From positions 1 through 64,000 of the forward strand of contig CAYSSJ010000011.1 in the NCBI GenBank assembly GCA_964433675.1: 64,000 nt of DNA, given 5' to 3'. Positions 14,676 through 22,552 of the stretch are shown here, piece after piece. The position numbers were made by a program, and so were the translations under genes. The stretch's first letter is position 1. Each line of letters opens with the position of its first letter. The notes under the pieces are model-generated. The model was not told the origin of the DNA. It ran no database searches and saw nothing but the letters and a program-made list of their open reading frames with translations. The DNA is from CAYSSJ01 sp964433675 (GTDB lineage: Bacteria > Cloacimonadota > Cloacimonadia > Cloacimonadales > TCS61).

Positions 14676-15191
14676 ATGTGGATGATTAAGCCGAGAAATC
14701 CAGGGTATGTATTGCAGATACATGAGATCGGTGAAATAGCAGGAAAAGGTGATTTATCCATCGATCTGAGCGATTACGGCATAATGCAAGAGCCATATAA
14801 GTCTTACTATGTAGAACAGTTGCTTACATTCTACGCTAATCATTCGCATTCTGGTACGAAAACACATTATCTGATTCGAGCGTACAGGAAATTGGCATAT
14901 AATATAGTGACGAAAGATGATGGAGAGCATTATTTGTATAACTCCAACGTCCAAAACGCACATATAATTGGGTCGGGGGGTAGCTTCTATGAAATAGAGA
15001 GAGACGAATATGGAGAGATAAAACTCGCCGATATCCCGATCACCGTCAATACACCCGGTGGTCAGGCAAGCATTTATATTCAGAACCTTGTACATAACAA
15101 TGCGATCATAGACCCTACCCCAAATATTGTTTTGAAGATAGAAAATAAACTAACTGTTGTGGTATGTATAGATAATATCTCGCAGGGATAG
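14676..15191 (+). CDS. Hypothetical phage structural protein
   Basis: A 171-residue protein. The reading frame opens earlier (GTG 14658) but would overlap the fibre gene, so I prefer ATG 14676, five bases after that stop; 14682 is also possible. No clear ribosome site. It is beta-rich with aromatic strands (THYLIRAYRKLAYNIV, ASIYIQNLVHNNAII) and has no recognised domain. Its position between fibre-like and receptor-binding-like genes suggests a tail-tip or fibre-associated part. Confidence 0.45.
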   Translation: MWMIKPRNPGYVLQIHEIGEIAGKGDLSIDLSDYGIMQEPYKSYYVEQLLTFYANHSHSGTKTHYLIRAYRKLAYNIVTKDDGEHYLYNSNVQNAHIIGSGGSFYEIERDEYGEIKLADIPITVNTPGGQASIYIQNLVHNNAIIDPTPNIVLKIENKLTVVVCIDNISQG

Positions 15192-15200
15192 GAGAGAAAA

Positions 15201-15548
15201 ATGGCATCACGACTAAATAAAAATTTCATTCACGTAATCGGAACTAAGAAAGAGATAACATATCTTGTCTCAGATTTAGATGACCTTGAAATCGATGCAA
15301 ATGATATTTATTTTGCAGTAGCGAACGATGAGACAAGCCAACCGACTTTCACGAAAACACTCGGCAACGGAATAGAGATAAATCAAGAAGATAAAAAACA
15401 ATTTATCGTTACGATAGATATGGCAGATACGTTATCAATGCAAGCAGGCGAATATTTCACGCAGGCATTAGTGCAAGATGGAAATAATGACTGGTTTATG
15501 GTCGGGCAGGGGACAATGACCTTAAAAAATAATTTGAGGAAGAATTGA
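15201..15548 (+). CDS. Small Ig-like phage structural protein
   Basis: A 115-residue protein with AGGAGA upstream. Strands (EITYLVSDLDDLEI, KQFIVTIDMADT, AGEYFTQALVQDGNN, MVGQGTMTLKNN) follow the pattern of small Ig-like or baseplate-upper-protein N-terminal domains seen in phage fibre clusters. Its TGA overlaps the ATG of the next gene. The assignment is by fold pattern only. Confidence 0.4.
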   Translation: MASRLNKNFIHVIGTKKEITYLVSDLDDLEIDANDIYFAVANDETSQPTFTKTLGNGIEINQEDKKQFIVTIDMADTLSMQAGEYFTQALVQDGNNDWFMVGQGTMTLKNNLRKN

Positions 15549-16306
15549 TGTTTGGATGCAACACAGGAAAGCAGAGCTTTACAGCAAGCACCGGAAAAAA
15601 AGCGTTTACCGGCAATAAGGGTAAGATAATAATACCCGCACCGGCAGGCGATGGATTCGTAAGCGCTAATCCTATTCTTCTCGACGCAGTATCAATATTC
15701 GACGCTGAGAGCTTGGATTTGCGAGAAGGAGATCCCGTGAATGAATGGCAAGACGATAAAGGCAACATGAATCTACGAGAGGATGGCTTTCCACCCGTAT
15801 ATAGAGAGAACGGTGCACCAAACGGCAAACCGGCGGTAGAGTTTAATCATAACAATCTAAAAGATGAGAATGGGGTAACGATATCAGATCAATATTCAAT
15901 AGTGATAGTATTTAGCACACAGGAAGACGCAACTATGTCAATATTCTCAGCTCCGAATTTTTATGGAATAGCAAGCTATTGCTATGGTGGCACATCAGCA
16001 TTGATCTTCACTCCGGATGGGGGTGGGACGGAGATTGGGATTGATAGACCAAAACCATTTGCACCATTCGTTTATGGCATATCTGCGGAAAATGAGGGGG
16101 CACGAATATACGATAATGGGAATTTTGCTACGGAGATGAGTCTAAGAAAAATTACACCGATAGACGGATTCACATTGGGGCTTGATAAGGTTCTGGACTG
16201 GTGGTTCATAGGCAGAGTAATGCAAGTCATAATATGGGATAAATTTATATCACCGGCTAAACAGCAGGATGTAGCGGAACATATGATAAATAAATGGGGG
16301 CTATAA
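15548..16306 (+). CDS. LamG/concanavalin-like phage protein, probable receptor binding
   Basis: A 252-residue protein from ATG 15548, overlapping the preceding TGA. Residues about 30-250 look like a LamG-type jelly roll. It opens with DAVSIFDAESLDLREGDPV, then NEWQDDKG, followed by GKPAVEFNHNNL, YSIVIVFSTQ, FTLGLDKVLDWWFIGRVMQVIIWDK, and an end AEHMINKWGL. The pattern 'find a column, compute width, return a curve' is common in phage sugar-binding modules. It probably binds glycans on the cell surface; the polysaccharide cluster downstream shows such targets exist in this host. Confidence 0.6.
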   Translation: MFGCNTGKQSFTASTGKKAFTGNKGKIIIPAPAGDGFVSANPILLDAVSIFDAESLDLREGDPVNEWQDDKGNMNLREDGFPPVYRENGAPNGKPAVEFNHNNLKDENGVTISDQYSIVIVFSTQEDATMSIFSAPNFYGIASYCYGGTSALIFTPDGGGTEIGIDRPKPFAPFVYGISAENEGARIYDNGNFATEMSLRKITPIDGFTLGLDKVLDWWFIGRVMQVIIWDKFISPAKQQDVAEHMINKWGL

Positions 16307-16353
16307 TGAATATAATAATTGATGAGAGCAGGATTAATAAGGAGGAGATATGA
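16306..16353 (+). CDS. Possible 15-codon coupling peptide
   Basis: ATG at 16306 overlaps the stop of the LamG-like gene, and the short frame (MNIIIDESRINKEEI) ends in an ATGA overlap with the tail chaperone start at 16350. It could couple translation of the two genes. With no homologue evidence it may be chance. Confidence 0.2.
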   Translation: MNIIIDESRINKEEI

Positions 16354-16670
16354 GAGTATATACGAATCTAAATGTACTAAAGAAGGTAAAAAGATTGTTT
16401 AACGAAATGGGGATTGGTGGTGTATTGGATGGTGATGAAGCCAACATTGACATATCTGTGGGCAAACTGTTAGACAGGCTTCTATATGAGGGTAAGTTGG
16501 TGGAGTTTCTGCAGATTATAACAAACGACAACCAGACTGATTTTGAAGAGATGGAAGCTGATCAAGTGGGAGGTCTGATCGAAAATTTTTTTACCGGTAT
16601 AGTCAAGTACTTACCAAGCTTCCTGAGAGAAATGGTAAATATTCAATACCGGCAGAAAATGTCTTCTTAG
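16350..16670 (+). CDS. Tail assembly chaperone, unshifted product (lambda gpG-like)
   Basis: A 106-residue acidic helical protein with AAGGAGG before the ATG. It lies just upstream of the tape measure, where dsDNA tailed phages encode chaperones that coat the tape measure before tube assembly. The sequence is not similar enough to name a family, but the -1 frameshift site near its end (see the next entry) is the classic signature of this gene. Confidence 0.65.
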   Translation: MRVYTNLNVLKKVKRLFNEMGIGGVLDGDEANIDISVGKLLDRLLYEGKLVEFLQIITNDNQTDFEEMEADQVGGLIENFFTGIVKYLPSFLREMVNIQYRQKMSS

Positions 16671-16774
16671 ACTACATATATGTTCTGAAGAGATTGGGGC
16701 TATATGAGCCGGATTTGGAATTGGACGAGGCAGTATATATTGTAGAAAGGCTAAAAAGAGATGAAAAAAAGTAA
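16350..16774 (+). CDS. Tail chaperone -1 frameshift fusion (gpGT-like)
   Basis: The zero frame reads GAA AAT TTT TTT ACC at 16581-16595, which contains the slippery sequences A-AAT-TTT and a run of seven T. A -1 slip leads into a frame open from 16562 to a TAA at 16772-16774 and gives a 141-residue product ending VYIVERLKRDEKK. The extension has normal-looking sequence (ENVFLDYIYVLKRLGLYEP). Position upstream of the tape measure matches lambda G/GT and many phages. The slip is predicted from sequence; the efficiency is unknown. Confidence 0.75.
16583..16592 (+). promoter_or_regulatory. Programmed -1 ribosomal frameshift site
   Basis: AAATTTTTTT with zero-frame phasing A-AAT-TTT-TTT, which lets both tRNAs re-pair one base back. 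No stop codon occurs in the shifted frame between here and 16772. Confidence 0.75.
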
Positions 16775-16780
16775 TGGAGT

Positions 16781-16915
16781 TTATTTGAAGAGATCACGAA
16801 AGAACCCTTTTTCCGGAGGTCTTTTCATGTCTCTTTTTAATATAATAAACGGTATGCCGATAAAGATAAAAGCGTATATTGCCAGAATTCCAATCCCTGC
16901 CAGAAAGTTGATCAT
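16781..16915 (-). CDS. Antisense small membrane protein (44 aa), moron candidate
   Basis: On the minus strand AAGGAGG (16920-16926) sits the right distance before ATG 16915. The frame reads MINFLAGIGILAIYAFIF, then IGIPFIILKRDMKRP, ending FFRDLFK. It has one long hydrophobic segment (residues about 3-27) and a basic cytoplasmic tail, following the positive-inside rule. It lies between the tail chaperone and the tape measure, opposite to all neighbours, in the 201-bp gap those genes leave open. The competing plus-strand frame at 16761-16979 has no such support. A phage 'moron' acting on the host membrane is a reasonable guess. Confidence 0.6.
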   Translation of the reverse strand: MINFLAGIGILAIYAFIFIGIPFIILKRDMKRPPEKGFFRDLFK

Positions 16916-16975
16916 CTTTCCTCCTTATTTAGATAATAAGTCATATCGATCTGTGTGCAACAAGGAAGTTCCAAT

Positions 16976-19681
16976 ATGAAGAAAAATTTAACATTAAGCA
17001 TCAAGATCGATTTGAAGAGAGCTTTGTCTGGCTTAGGTGAGCTGGATGAGAAGGTAAAAGCTACTCTCGACAAGATGGGTCAACCTGTCGTGCTAAGTGC
17101 AGATGGTTCTGGTGCTATAGACGAGGCGAATGATGTGGCGGGCGAGATTGATGGGATTCCTGATAAAGAAGCAACGATGAGCGCAGATGGTTCTGACGCT
17201 ATAGACGAGGCGAATGATGTAGCGGGCGAGATTGAGGGGATTCCGGACGATAAACATATAAACATAACAGGAGATAGTAGTTCAGCCGTAGGATCGTTGG
17301 CTCGGTTGGGACTTGCCTACCAGGGTATAAATGCAATAGTAGGGCTATTTCGTCGGAACGTATCTGATCTAATCACGCTGAGTAATGTGCAGGAAAAAGC
17401 CGAGAATGACTTGTATAATGCGCTTAAAATCAAAGGAGAAGCTGCGGACTTAGAAATAGAGAGATTAAAGGAGTATGCGTCGGAGGTTCAAAATCTGACT
17501 GCCACCGGTGACGAGCAGTCGTTGAGTTTACTGGGTCTGGCGGTCAACATGGGTATAGTGTCGGAAAAGCGAGAAGAGGCGCTAGAAGGTGCGATAGGTT
17601 TGGCTAAAGCCTATGAAGCCGCGGGGCTTACTCAGGAAACGGCGATGAAGGGCATAGCTCTGGCTTATCAAGGTGAATTTACACAGCTACAGCGGTATAT
17701 ACCGGTATTACGGAGCGCACAGACAGACACTGAGAAAATGGCGATATTGCAACGAAATATGGCAGATGGATTTGAGCTGGCGAAGGCTGAGACTGAAACC
17801 GGAGCGGGGGCGTTGGAGCAATATCAGAATTTGGTGGGCGATCTAAAAGAGAAGTTGGGGGATTTAGTAAAAGAAGCACTGTTGCCAATTGTAAGAATCC
17901 TGAGTAATCTTGCGATGGTATTGAATGAGCATCCGGCGTTGTTCAAATCAGTGGCTACATCAATAGGGATATTGGTTGGAGCGCTAGTAACATGGAAAAC
18001 AGCACAAATCGGGCTTAATTTGGCGTTAGCTGCCAACCCTATTGGGATTGTGGTAACAGCGATAGCTGCACTGGTGGCTGGCATAGTAGTAGCGATAAAA
18101 CATATTGGTGGGTTTTCGGCTGCATGGGAATATGCTAAAGTAGCTTTATTGATTACATGGGAATATTTTAAAGCCTTTGGAGACTTTTTAATTCATTTCG
18201 GATTAGGGGCAATAAAGGTGCTCACCTATCCATTCACCGTGTTGCAAGAGACTGTCAAGAGTGTTTTCTCCAATATTTCCGAGATCATGACAGCCCTTTT
18301 CGCGGGAGATCTTAAAACCGTTGTAGAGAAGGTGAAAACTGGTTTTGTTTCTGGTTTTAAGGAAGCGAACAATTCAATATTAAACTCATTTTCAACATCA
18401 ATAAATGCTTTTAGTGGTCTCGGTAAAAAGGCAGAAGAGATCTGGCAGGAAGCCGGTAAGGCAGCAGCAGAAGCAAATGAAAAGGCGAAAGAGGCTGGTG
18501 AGATAAATGACGGAGAAAGAGCGACATCTGACGGAAAAGAGGTTTTATCACCAGCGGAAAAGCAACGTTTAGAAGATCTGGCCAGACTGAGACAAGATTA
18601 CAATTTGAAGATGATAGGGGAAGAAGAGAACCGCCGGATCGCAGAGCTAGAGTTGCAAAAAGAAAGTGAGCTGGAAAAGGCGAGAGAATTACAAGCATCG
18701 AAAGAGACTTTGGAAAAGATAGAGAAAGTGTTCCAAGATAAAATTACTAAGATCCAAACAGAGGCGGAAGATAAAAGGCGTATAGAAAAAGAAGAGATAG
18801 AAAAAGCTTTATGGGAGTTTGAGCAAAAACAGCTTGAGCAGACAGACCCGCACATAGCCAGATTGAATTCACAAATTCGGGCGACTGAAGACTGGTTTGA
18901 AAAGCGCAAGGAGATGCTTCTGGAGGCTGGCAAAACGGAGGAGGAGATAGCCAGAGCGAGGACAGAAGCAATAGAGAATCTAGAAAAAGCATCTATGACT
19001 CATCGTATCAAGATGGGAGCTCGCGGATTGGCAGATATGGCTGAGAATCTTGCCAATTTTGGTAAGATCGGGTTTGGACTATCAAAGACATTGAACATGG
19101 CACAAGTTGTAATGGAGACACCGGCAGCAGCTATGGCAGCTTATAAGTCCGTGGTAGGCATCCCGGTAGTGGGTCCCACCCTGGCGCCAATTGCCTACGC
19201 GGCTACCATGGCCCAGGGCGTAATCAGCCTAAAAGAGATAGCTTCGGCTAGCCCACCTAAGCTGGAGCGCGGTGGAATTCTGCGTGGTAGAAGGCATTCA
19301 GAAGGTGGGATATTGATAGAAGCTGAAGACGAGGAATATATCACAAAAAGGGACAGGGTGCGAGCGTTAGGAAAGAGTGTATTTGATTTTATCAATTTTG
19401 CTCCACTGGATAATGTAAAACAGGCTTTGGGGCACATTACTATTCCCAATATGCGCCAAATACCATCCCCTCCTCAATTTGTATATGCTAGCGGTGGAGC
19501 GGTATCGGGAAGTCCGGGAATGGATGCGAACGGTTTGGTCAGCCGATTGGAACGGATCGAAAAAGCCATAATAGATAAAAGGGTGGATGGTGTGTTTGAA
19601 CTCAAAGATAAGCGGACAGGTACAGAGCGTTATGAAGTATACCTAAGAGATAAGGAGCACTACGAGCGGAGGCGGCGGTGA
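16976..19681 (+). CDS. Tape measure protein
   Basis: A 901-residue protein that sets tail length and helps DNA enter the cell. ATG 16976 is chosen over an upstream GTG because AAGGAAG is seven bases before it. An N-terminal tandem repeat of 28 residues (ADGS-AIDEANDVAGEI-GIP) occurs twice. A helical region contains PhageMin-tail-like sequence (LARLGLAYQGINAIVGLF, LSLLGLAVNMGI), then membrane-like segments around residues 325-390 (ILVGALVTWKTAQIGLNLAL, IGIVVTAIAALVAGIVVA). A long coiled coil (about 520-690) and a Gly/Pro-rich tail follow. Length, place after the chaperone and composition all agree. Confidence 0.92.
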   Translation: MKKNLTLSIKIDLKRALSGLGELDEKVKATLDKMGQPVVLSADGSGAIDEANDVAGEIDGIPDKEATMSADGSDAIDEANDVAGEIEGIPDDKHINITGDSSSAVGSLARLGLAYQGINAIVGLFRRNVSDLITLSNVQEKAENDLYNALKIKGEAADLEIERLKEYASEVQNLTATGDEQSLSLLGLAVNMGIVSEKREEALEGAIGLAKAYEAAGLTQETAMKGIALAYQGEFTQLQRYIPVLRSAQTDTEKMAILQRNMADGFELAKAETETGAGALEQYQNLVGDLKEKLGDLVKEALLPIVRILSNLAMVLNEHPALFKSVATSIGILVGALVTWKTAQIGLNLALAANPIGIVVTAIAALVAGIVVAIKHIGGFSAAWEYAKVALLITWEYFKAFGDFLIHFGLGAIKVLTYPFTVLQETVKSVFSNISEIMTALFAGDLKTVVEKVKTGFVSGFKEANNSILNSFSTSINAFSGLGKKAEEIWQEAGKAAAEANEKAKEAGEINDGERATSDGKEVLSPAEKQRLEDLARLRQDYNLKMIGEEENRRIAELELQKESELEKARELQASKETLEKIEKVFQDKITKIQTEAEDKRRIEKEEIEKALWEFEQKQLEQTDPHIARLNSQIRATEDWFEKRKEMLLEAGKTEEEIARARTEAIENLEKASMTHRIKMGARGLADMAENLANFGKIGFGLSKTLNMAQVVMETPAAAMAAYKSVVGIPVVGPTLAPIAYAATMAQGVISLKEIASASPPKLERGGILRGRRHSEGGILIEAEDEEYITKRDRVRALGKSVFDFINFAPLDNVKQALGHITIPNMRQIPSPPQFVYASGGAVSGSPGMDANGLVSRLERIEKAIIDKRVDGVFELKDKRTGTERYEVYLRDKEHYERRRR
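17101..17245 (+). repeat. 84-bp tandem repeat at the start of the tape measure gene
   Basis: AGATGGTTCTGG begins at 17101 and an almost identical run begins at 17185, a period of 84 bases or 28 codons. Both encode ADGS(G/D)AIDEANDVAGEI. Such repeats allow changes in protein length without a frameshift. Confidence 0.85.
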
Positions 19682-20739
19682 AAATCCAATTTGTATTAGC
19701 AGATGGGACAGCACACACATTTTGTGGCAGCGAGATAAAGTTTGCCTCGGCACCAACGCTAAAGACCTCATATAGCATATATAAGGATATTATACATGTC
19801 CCCAATATGCGATTTGATTTTGTGTATAACGAAAGCTTTAAGGATGGTTTTTTATGCTTTTTAAGTACAAACCTGCACGAGATAGAAAAGGTGCATTTAT
19901 ACTCGAATAGTGGAATATTGTTCTCTGGTGTAATCGATTATGAGAGTGATATTGAGATAGCAGACAACAGAGTCGGGTTAGACTTTATACAAGAGATTTC
20001 CCCTTTATTGGATATTGAGCTCCCGTCTGGTGCATATATATCTTGTACTCCGAGGCCGTTACATCAGCTTTGGGGGGTGCAACCTGTGGGAGCTGGTGTA
20101 ATGGAGGAAATCATCAATAGGTTTATAGACACATATATGCCAGGGTTTACGACATCATTCCCAGATGATTTTATGTTATTGCAGCCTTTTCATTGGATCG
20201 TAGACACAAAGCTAGGGAATATGATCGAAAACTATGAACCACGTGCATTAGGACTTAGACTTTATTTTGGTAACCTTTCTATATCGGAGGCACTTAAACT
20301 CATTTGCATGGCGGGCAATTGTCGAGTTACACTACATGGGAACGAGATTATCTTTGTAAGTTACGCCTCAGAGGGTACTGTAACGCCGGACGGGGAGATA
20401 GCTAAGTCCGGCATAAGCATATCGAAAGAACAGAGAAATATAGATCGTAATGTGGAAGCTCGCATCCGGATGAGCGTAGTGTACGAATCCGTAGAGGGGC
20501 ATACCCAGGATCGACACTATGATGAGATACAGACACGGGATTGGTTTGAGGAGTATTATGACAAGTTTGGTGTTATAAGCTATTCTGAACACAGCTTTAT
20601 TGGTCTAAATAGCAATCTTCACTGTGGGGATAGATTTAGACATGATGTGGGACATTATATAATTTCTGAAATAGAGCGGGATTGTGGCATGATTGATTTG
20701 TCTTTACAGCCAATCCGGATCTCAGCATTAGAGGTTTAA
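19678..20739 (+). CDS. Baseplate/tail hub-like protein
   Basis: A 353-residue protein starting with GTG that overlaps the tape measure stop by four bases. It is beta-rich with sections seen in tail hub or distal tail proteins: SNSGILFSGVIDYESDIEIADNRVGLDF, then SISEALKLICMAGNCRVTLHGNEIIF, and a long C-terminal domain with ISEIERDCGMIDLSLQPI. It comes directly after the tape measure, as hub genes do. There is no clear match to Mu gp44 or P2 gpD, so the name is by position and fold pattern. Confidence 0.55.
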   Translation: MKIQFVLADGTAHTFCGSEIKFASAPTLKTSYSIYKDIIHVPNMRFDFVYNESFKDGFLCFLSTNLHEIEKVHLYSNSGILFSGVIDYESDIEIADNRVGLDFIQEISPLLDIELPSGAYISCTPRPLHQLWGVQPVGAGVMEEIINRFIDTYMPGFTTSFPDDFMLLQPFHWIVDTKLGNMIENYEPRALGLRLYFGNLSISEALKLICMAGNCRVTLHGNEIIFVSYASEGTVTPDGEIAKSGISISKEQRNIDRNVEARIRMSVVYESVEGHTQDRHYDEIQTRDWFEEYYDKFGVISYSEHSFIGLNSNLHCGDRFRHDVGHYIISEIERDCGMIDLSLQPIRISALEV

Positions 20740-20740
20740 A

Positions 20741-21214
20741 GTGTTTAAGCTGATAAGATTTTTAAGTATATCTGGTTATACAGAGGAAATAGCTGTTCAT
20801 GAAGGTGAAGTCGATGTGTTTCCGGCGACCAAATACTTGTACGATGAAGAGGACCCGACCAATAAGAGAAGGCGGATACGATTTGGAAAATATAGTGAGG
20901 CTGAAATAGAGTGCCGCTTTGTGTGCGATTACGCTAAATTTAAACAAGTGGCTGGATTTCTTAAAACGAGCGATTTAGTTGCTAATTTAGATATTGGGCT
21001 CGGATTGTATATATTGTTTTACGACGGTGATGACAGTATACATGCATACCCGGTGTTTGATATAGCCGAACAGCCAGAAATGCGACACGATGATCGTTTT
21101 TTCACCCAGCAACATATATTTAAATTAAAGTCAGTATATATAGAGCACCCTCATTTGCCAACATTCCTAAACTATGGAACTGGCAATTATGGGGGCGAAT
21201 TTTATGGATATTAG
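20741..21214 (+). CDS. Hypothetical tail protein
   Basis: A 157-residue protein with a GTG start one base after the hub-like gene. It is beta-rich (TEEIAVHEGEVDVFP, EAEIECRFVCDYAKF, LYILFYDGDDSIHAY), with a C-terminal Gly/Tyr-rich end (NYGTGNYGGEFYGY). No family recognised. It probably belongs to the baseplate. Confidence 0.45.
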   Translation: MFKLIRFLSISGYTEEIAVHEGEVDVFPATKYLYDEEDPTNKRRRIRFGKYSEAEIECRFVCDYAKFKQVAGFLKTSDLVANLDIGLGLYILFYDGDDSIHAYPVFDIAEQPEMRHDDRFFTQQHIFKLKSVYIEHPHLPTFLNYGTGNYGGEFYGY

Positions 21215-21223
21215 GAGGAATAC

Positions 21224-21883
21224 ATGGCATACGAATACACACAGAACCCACCAGTAGGAGAGCCTGGTGTTGGCGAACAAAATTGGGGAGATATCCTAAA
21301 TAACATCTTAGATGAGCTTAAATCAGCAGCGAATAATAACTTTAATCTAATCGGGAATCACAATCATCCCGAATATGCTTCTACCCAGGTTGTTGACACT
21401 TTGTTGGCCTGGTATAACACCCTCAACCCCGACACGTCGGGAGTCGACATTTCTACCACCATGCATAATACATATTGGGGATTGACTATATTTTGTTCTA
21501 CCAATCCGAATATATATGTTCGCACATGGCAGGTTACTATACGAAAAGCAGGTAATATTATCTATCAAGCCTCGCAAGCGGGGAGTCTATTCTATGTGCC
21601 GGAGGGAGTTGGGTTTTCAGCTAATGACACGCTTGGTATAGAGATAAAACTTTATACGGGAATCACTTCCACGATTACAAGTGACCCATATACACATATA
21701 TATGATCCGCCCACAGTGCCAGCTATTGGTGAGCTACAAAGTCAATTATCCCAGCTTACGATGGGGAATATAATCGATTCCTTCATCCAAAGTGAACCAG
21801 CTCTAACAGCATTAGCTAACACCTTACAAGGATCAAATCTTTTGGCCACCAAGGTAGCCAATTTAATTAAGGATATGGCATGA
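21224..21883 (+). CDS. Tail fibre or baseplate appendage protein
   Basis: A 219-residue protein with AGGAGG upstream. The N-terminus (NPPVGEPGVGEQNWGDILNNILDEL) resembles fibre attachment segments that contain a W-G-(D/T) motif. The middle is beta-sandwich-like (IYVRTWQVTIRKAGNIIYQAS, SLFYVPEGVGFSANDTLGIEI), and the last 60 residues are helical. It overlaps the last phage gene by four bases. Confidence 0.5.
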   Translation: MAYEYTQNPPVGEPGVGEQNWGDILNNILDELKSAANNNFNLIGNHNHPEYASTQVVDTLLAWYNTLNPDTSGVDISTTMHNTYWGLTIFCSTNPNIYVRTWQVTIRKAGNIIYQASQAGSLFYVPEGVGFSANDTLGIEIKLYTGITSTITSDPYTHIYDPPTVPAIGELQSQLSQLTMGNIIDSFIQSEPALTALANTLQGSNLLATKVANLIKDMA

Positions 21884-22122
21884 TAGAGACGATACGCAGC
21901 GAGACACTCGTAGATCTCGTAGCCGGTAATATAGGACATGTTAATCACTCTGATCTTGACACTAGATACCACTGGGCGATGGCGGATCTACGGAAGGAGA
22001 ATCTTGGCATTCATGGGCACAATTTGATTTTGGATTGCGATGCTCTTCCTGAGATAGGCTATCCCGGCCAAGAGATCAGAGTACAGGGTATTCCGTATGT
22101 ATGGGTCGATGATGGAGTATAA
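21880..22122 (+). CDS. Small tip protein, last gene of the phage
   Basis: An 80-residue protein that overlaps the preceding gene by four bases, with AAGGA upstream. The C-terminus (DALPEIGYPGQEIRVQGIP then YVWVDDGV) resembles the last residues of the fibre protein at 14131-14670 (LPASGEPGE...EYVWVP). The LPxxGxPG...YVWV pattern recurs at fibre tips, which suggests an adhesin tip or a chaperone for it. It stops 68 bp before the end-repeat array. Confidence 0.45.
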   Translation: MIETIRSETLVDLVAGNIGHVNHSDLDTRYHWAMADLRKENLGIHGHNLILDCDALPEIGYPGQEIRVQGIPYVWVDDGV

Positions 22123-22162
22123 TATTTTAATGAGAAATTCTTTATTACTTTTTGCTAAAAGT

Positions 22163-22178
22163 TGTGTTACAGAACACA
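22163..22178. repeat. Short inverted repeat after the last phage gene
   Basis: TGTGTT, spacer ACAG, then AACACA. It is located 40 bp after the last phage stop codon. A T-run does not follow, so it is not a convincing terminator; it may be a weak one or part of the phage end structure. Confidence 0.4.
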
Positions 22179-22189
22179 CAAGTATTTCT

Positions 22190-22382
22190 TATTTGACAAG
22201 TCTCTGTCACAAAAAAAACAAGCCATTTGACAAAACTTTGTCACAAACAGCGCGCCATATTCCACTATATTTGACAAAACTTTGTCACAATTTGCCAAAT
22301 TACGTGTCATCGGATATTCTCAAAAAAAAATTATTCATGCGTTGACTTGATATCGTCTTATTTTACCGTCATATTGTCACTT
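22190..22382. repeat. Transposase-binding-like repeat array at the prophage right end
   Basis: Two identical 22-bp units at 22225-22246 and 22269-22290 have the dyad core TGACAAA-AC-TTTGTCA and end in CACAA. A degenerate unit precedes them at 22191-22212 (TGACAAG...CTGTCACAA). Weaker units with the same TTGAC...8 bp...GTC spacing follow at 22340-22361 and 22361-22382, and another at 22290-22310 has one extra base. Arrays of about 20-bp sites next to one end of the genome are what Mu, Tn7-type and related DDE transposases bind. The exact phage/host joint is not visible; candidates ending in CA lie at about 22380-22394. Confidence 0.75.
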
Positions 22383-22394
22383 ATAAATATCACA

Positions 22395-22552
22395 TTATTT
22401 CACTATTTTCTCGGAACTATTTTAATTCATCCAGTAGGACATATCTCTGGATAAAGACCACAACGCTCATTCCATCTACCTACGGTTTATGCTCACTCAT
22501 CTTTTTGGCATCGGAATAACACTCATTGACATAATGTGGATTGGGTGCATGG
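22395..22552. other. Intergenic host flank of the prophage
   Basis: The gap between the last phage gene (ends 22122) and the first host gene (22553) is 430 bases. Its left part holds the repeat array. This part holds no credible gene, only a weak inverted repeat TCCAG...CTGGA near 22430-22450. I see no transposase remnant and no att core. Confidence 0.5.

Noticed and set aside
16761..16979. Plus-strand open frame of 72 codons between the chaperone and the tape measure
   Set aside because: It starts inside the frameshift product's last codons with no ribosome site, has unremarkable composition, and is antisense to a better-supported minus-strand gene with a perfect AAGGAGG.
22191..22290. Tandem promoters, because each unit contains TTGACA
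   Set aside because: None is followed at 16-18 bp by a TATAAT-like box and no gene lies directly downstream; the whole 22-bp unit, not just the hexamer, is conserved.
22190..22382. CRISPR array
   Set aside because: Units are about 22 bp, internally palindromic, with unequal short spacing of 12 to 50 bp and decaying copies; no cas genes.
22395..22552. Remnant of a disrupted host gene on the minus strand (short frame with NERCGLYPEICPTG)
   Set aside because: Only about 15 codons are open between stops, with no start signal; nothing to support a gene.
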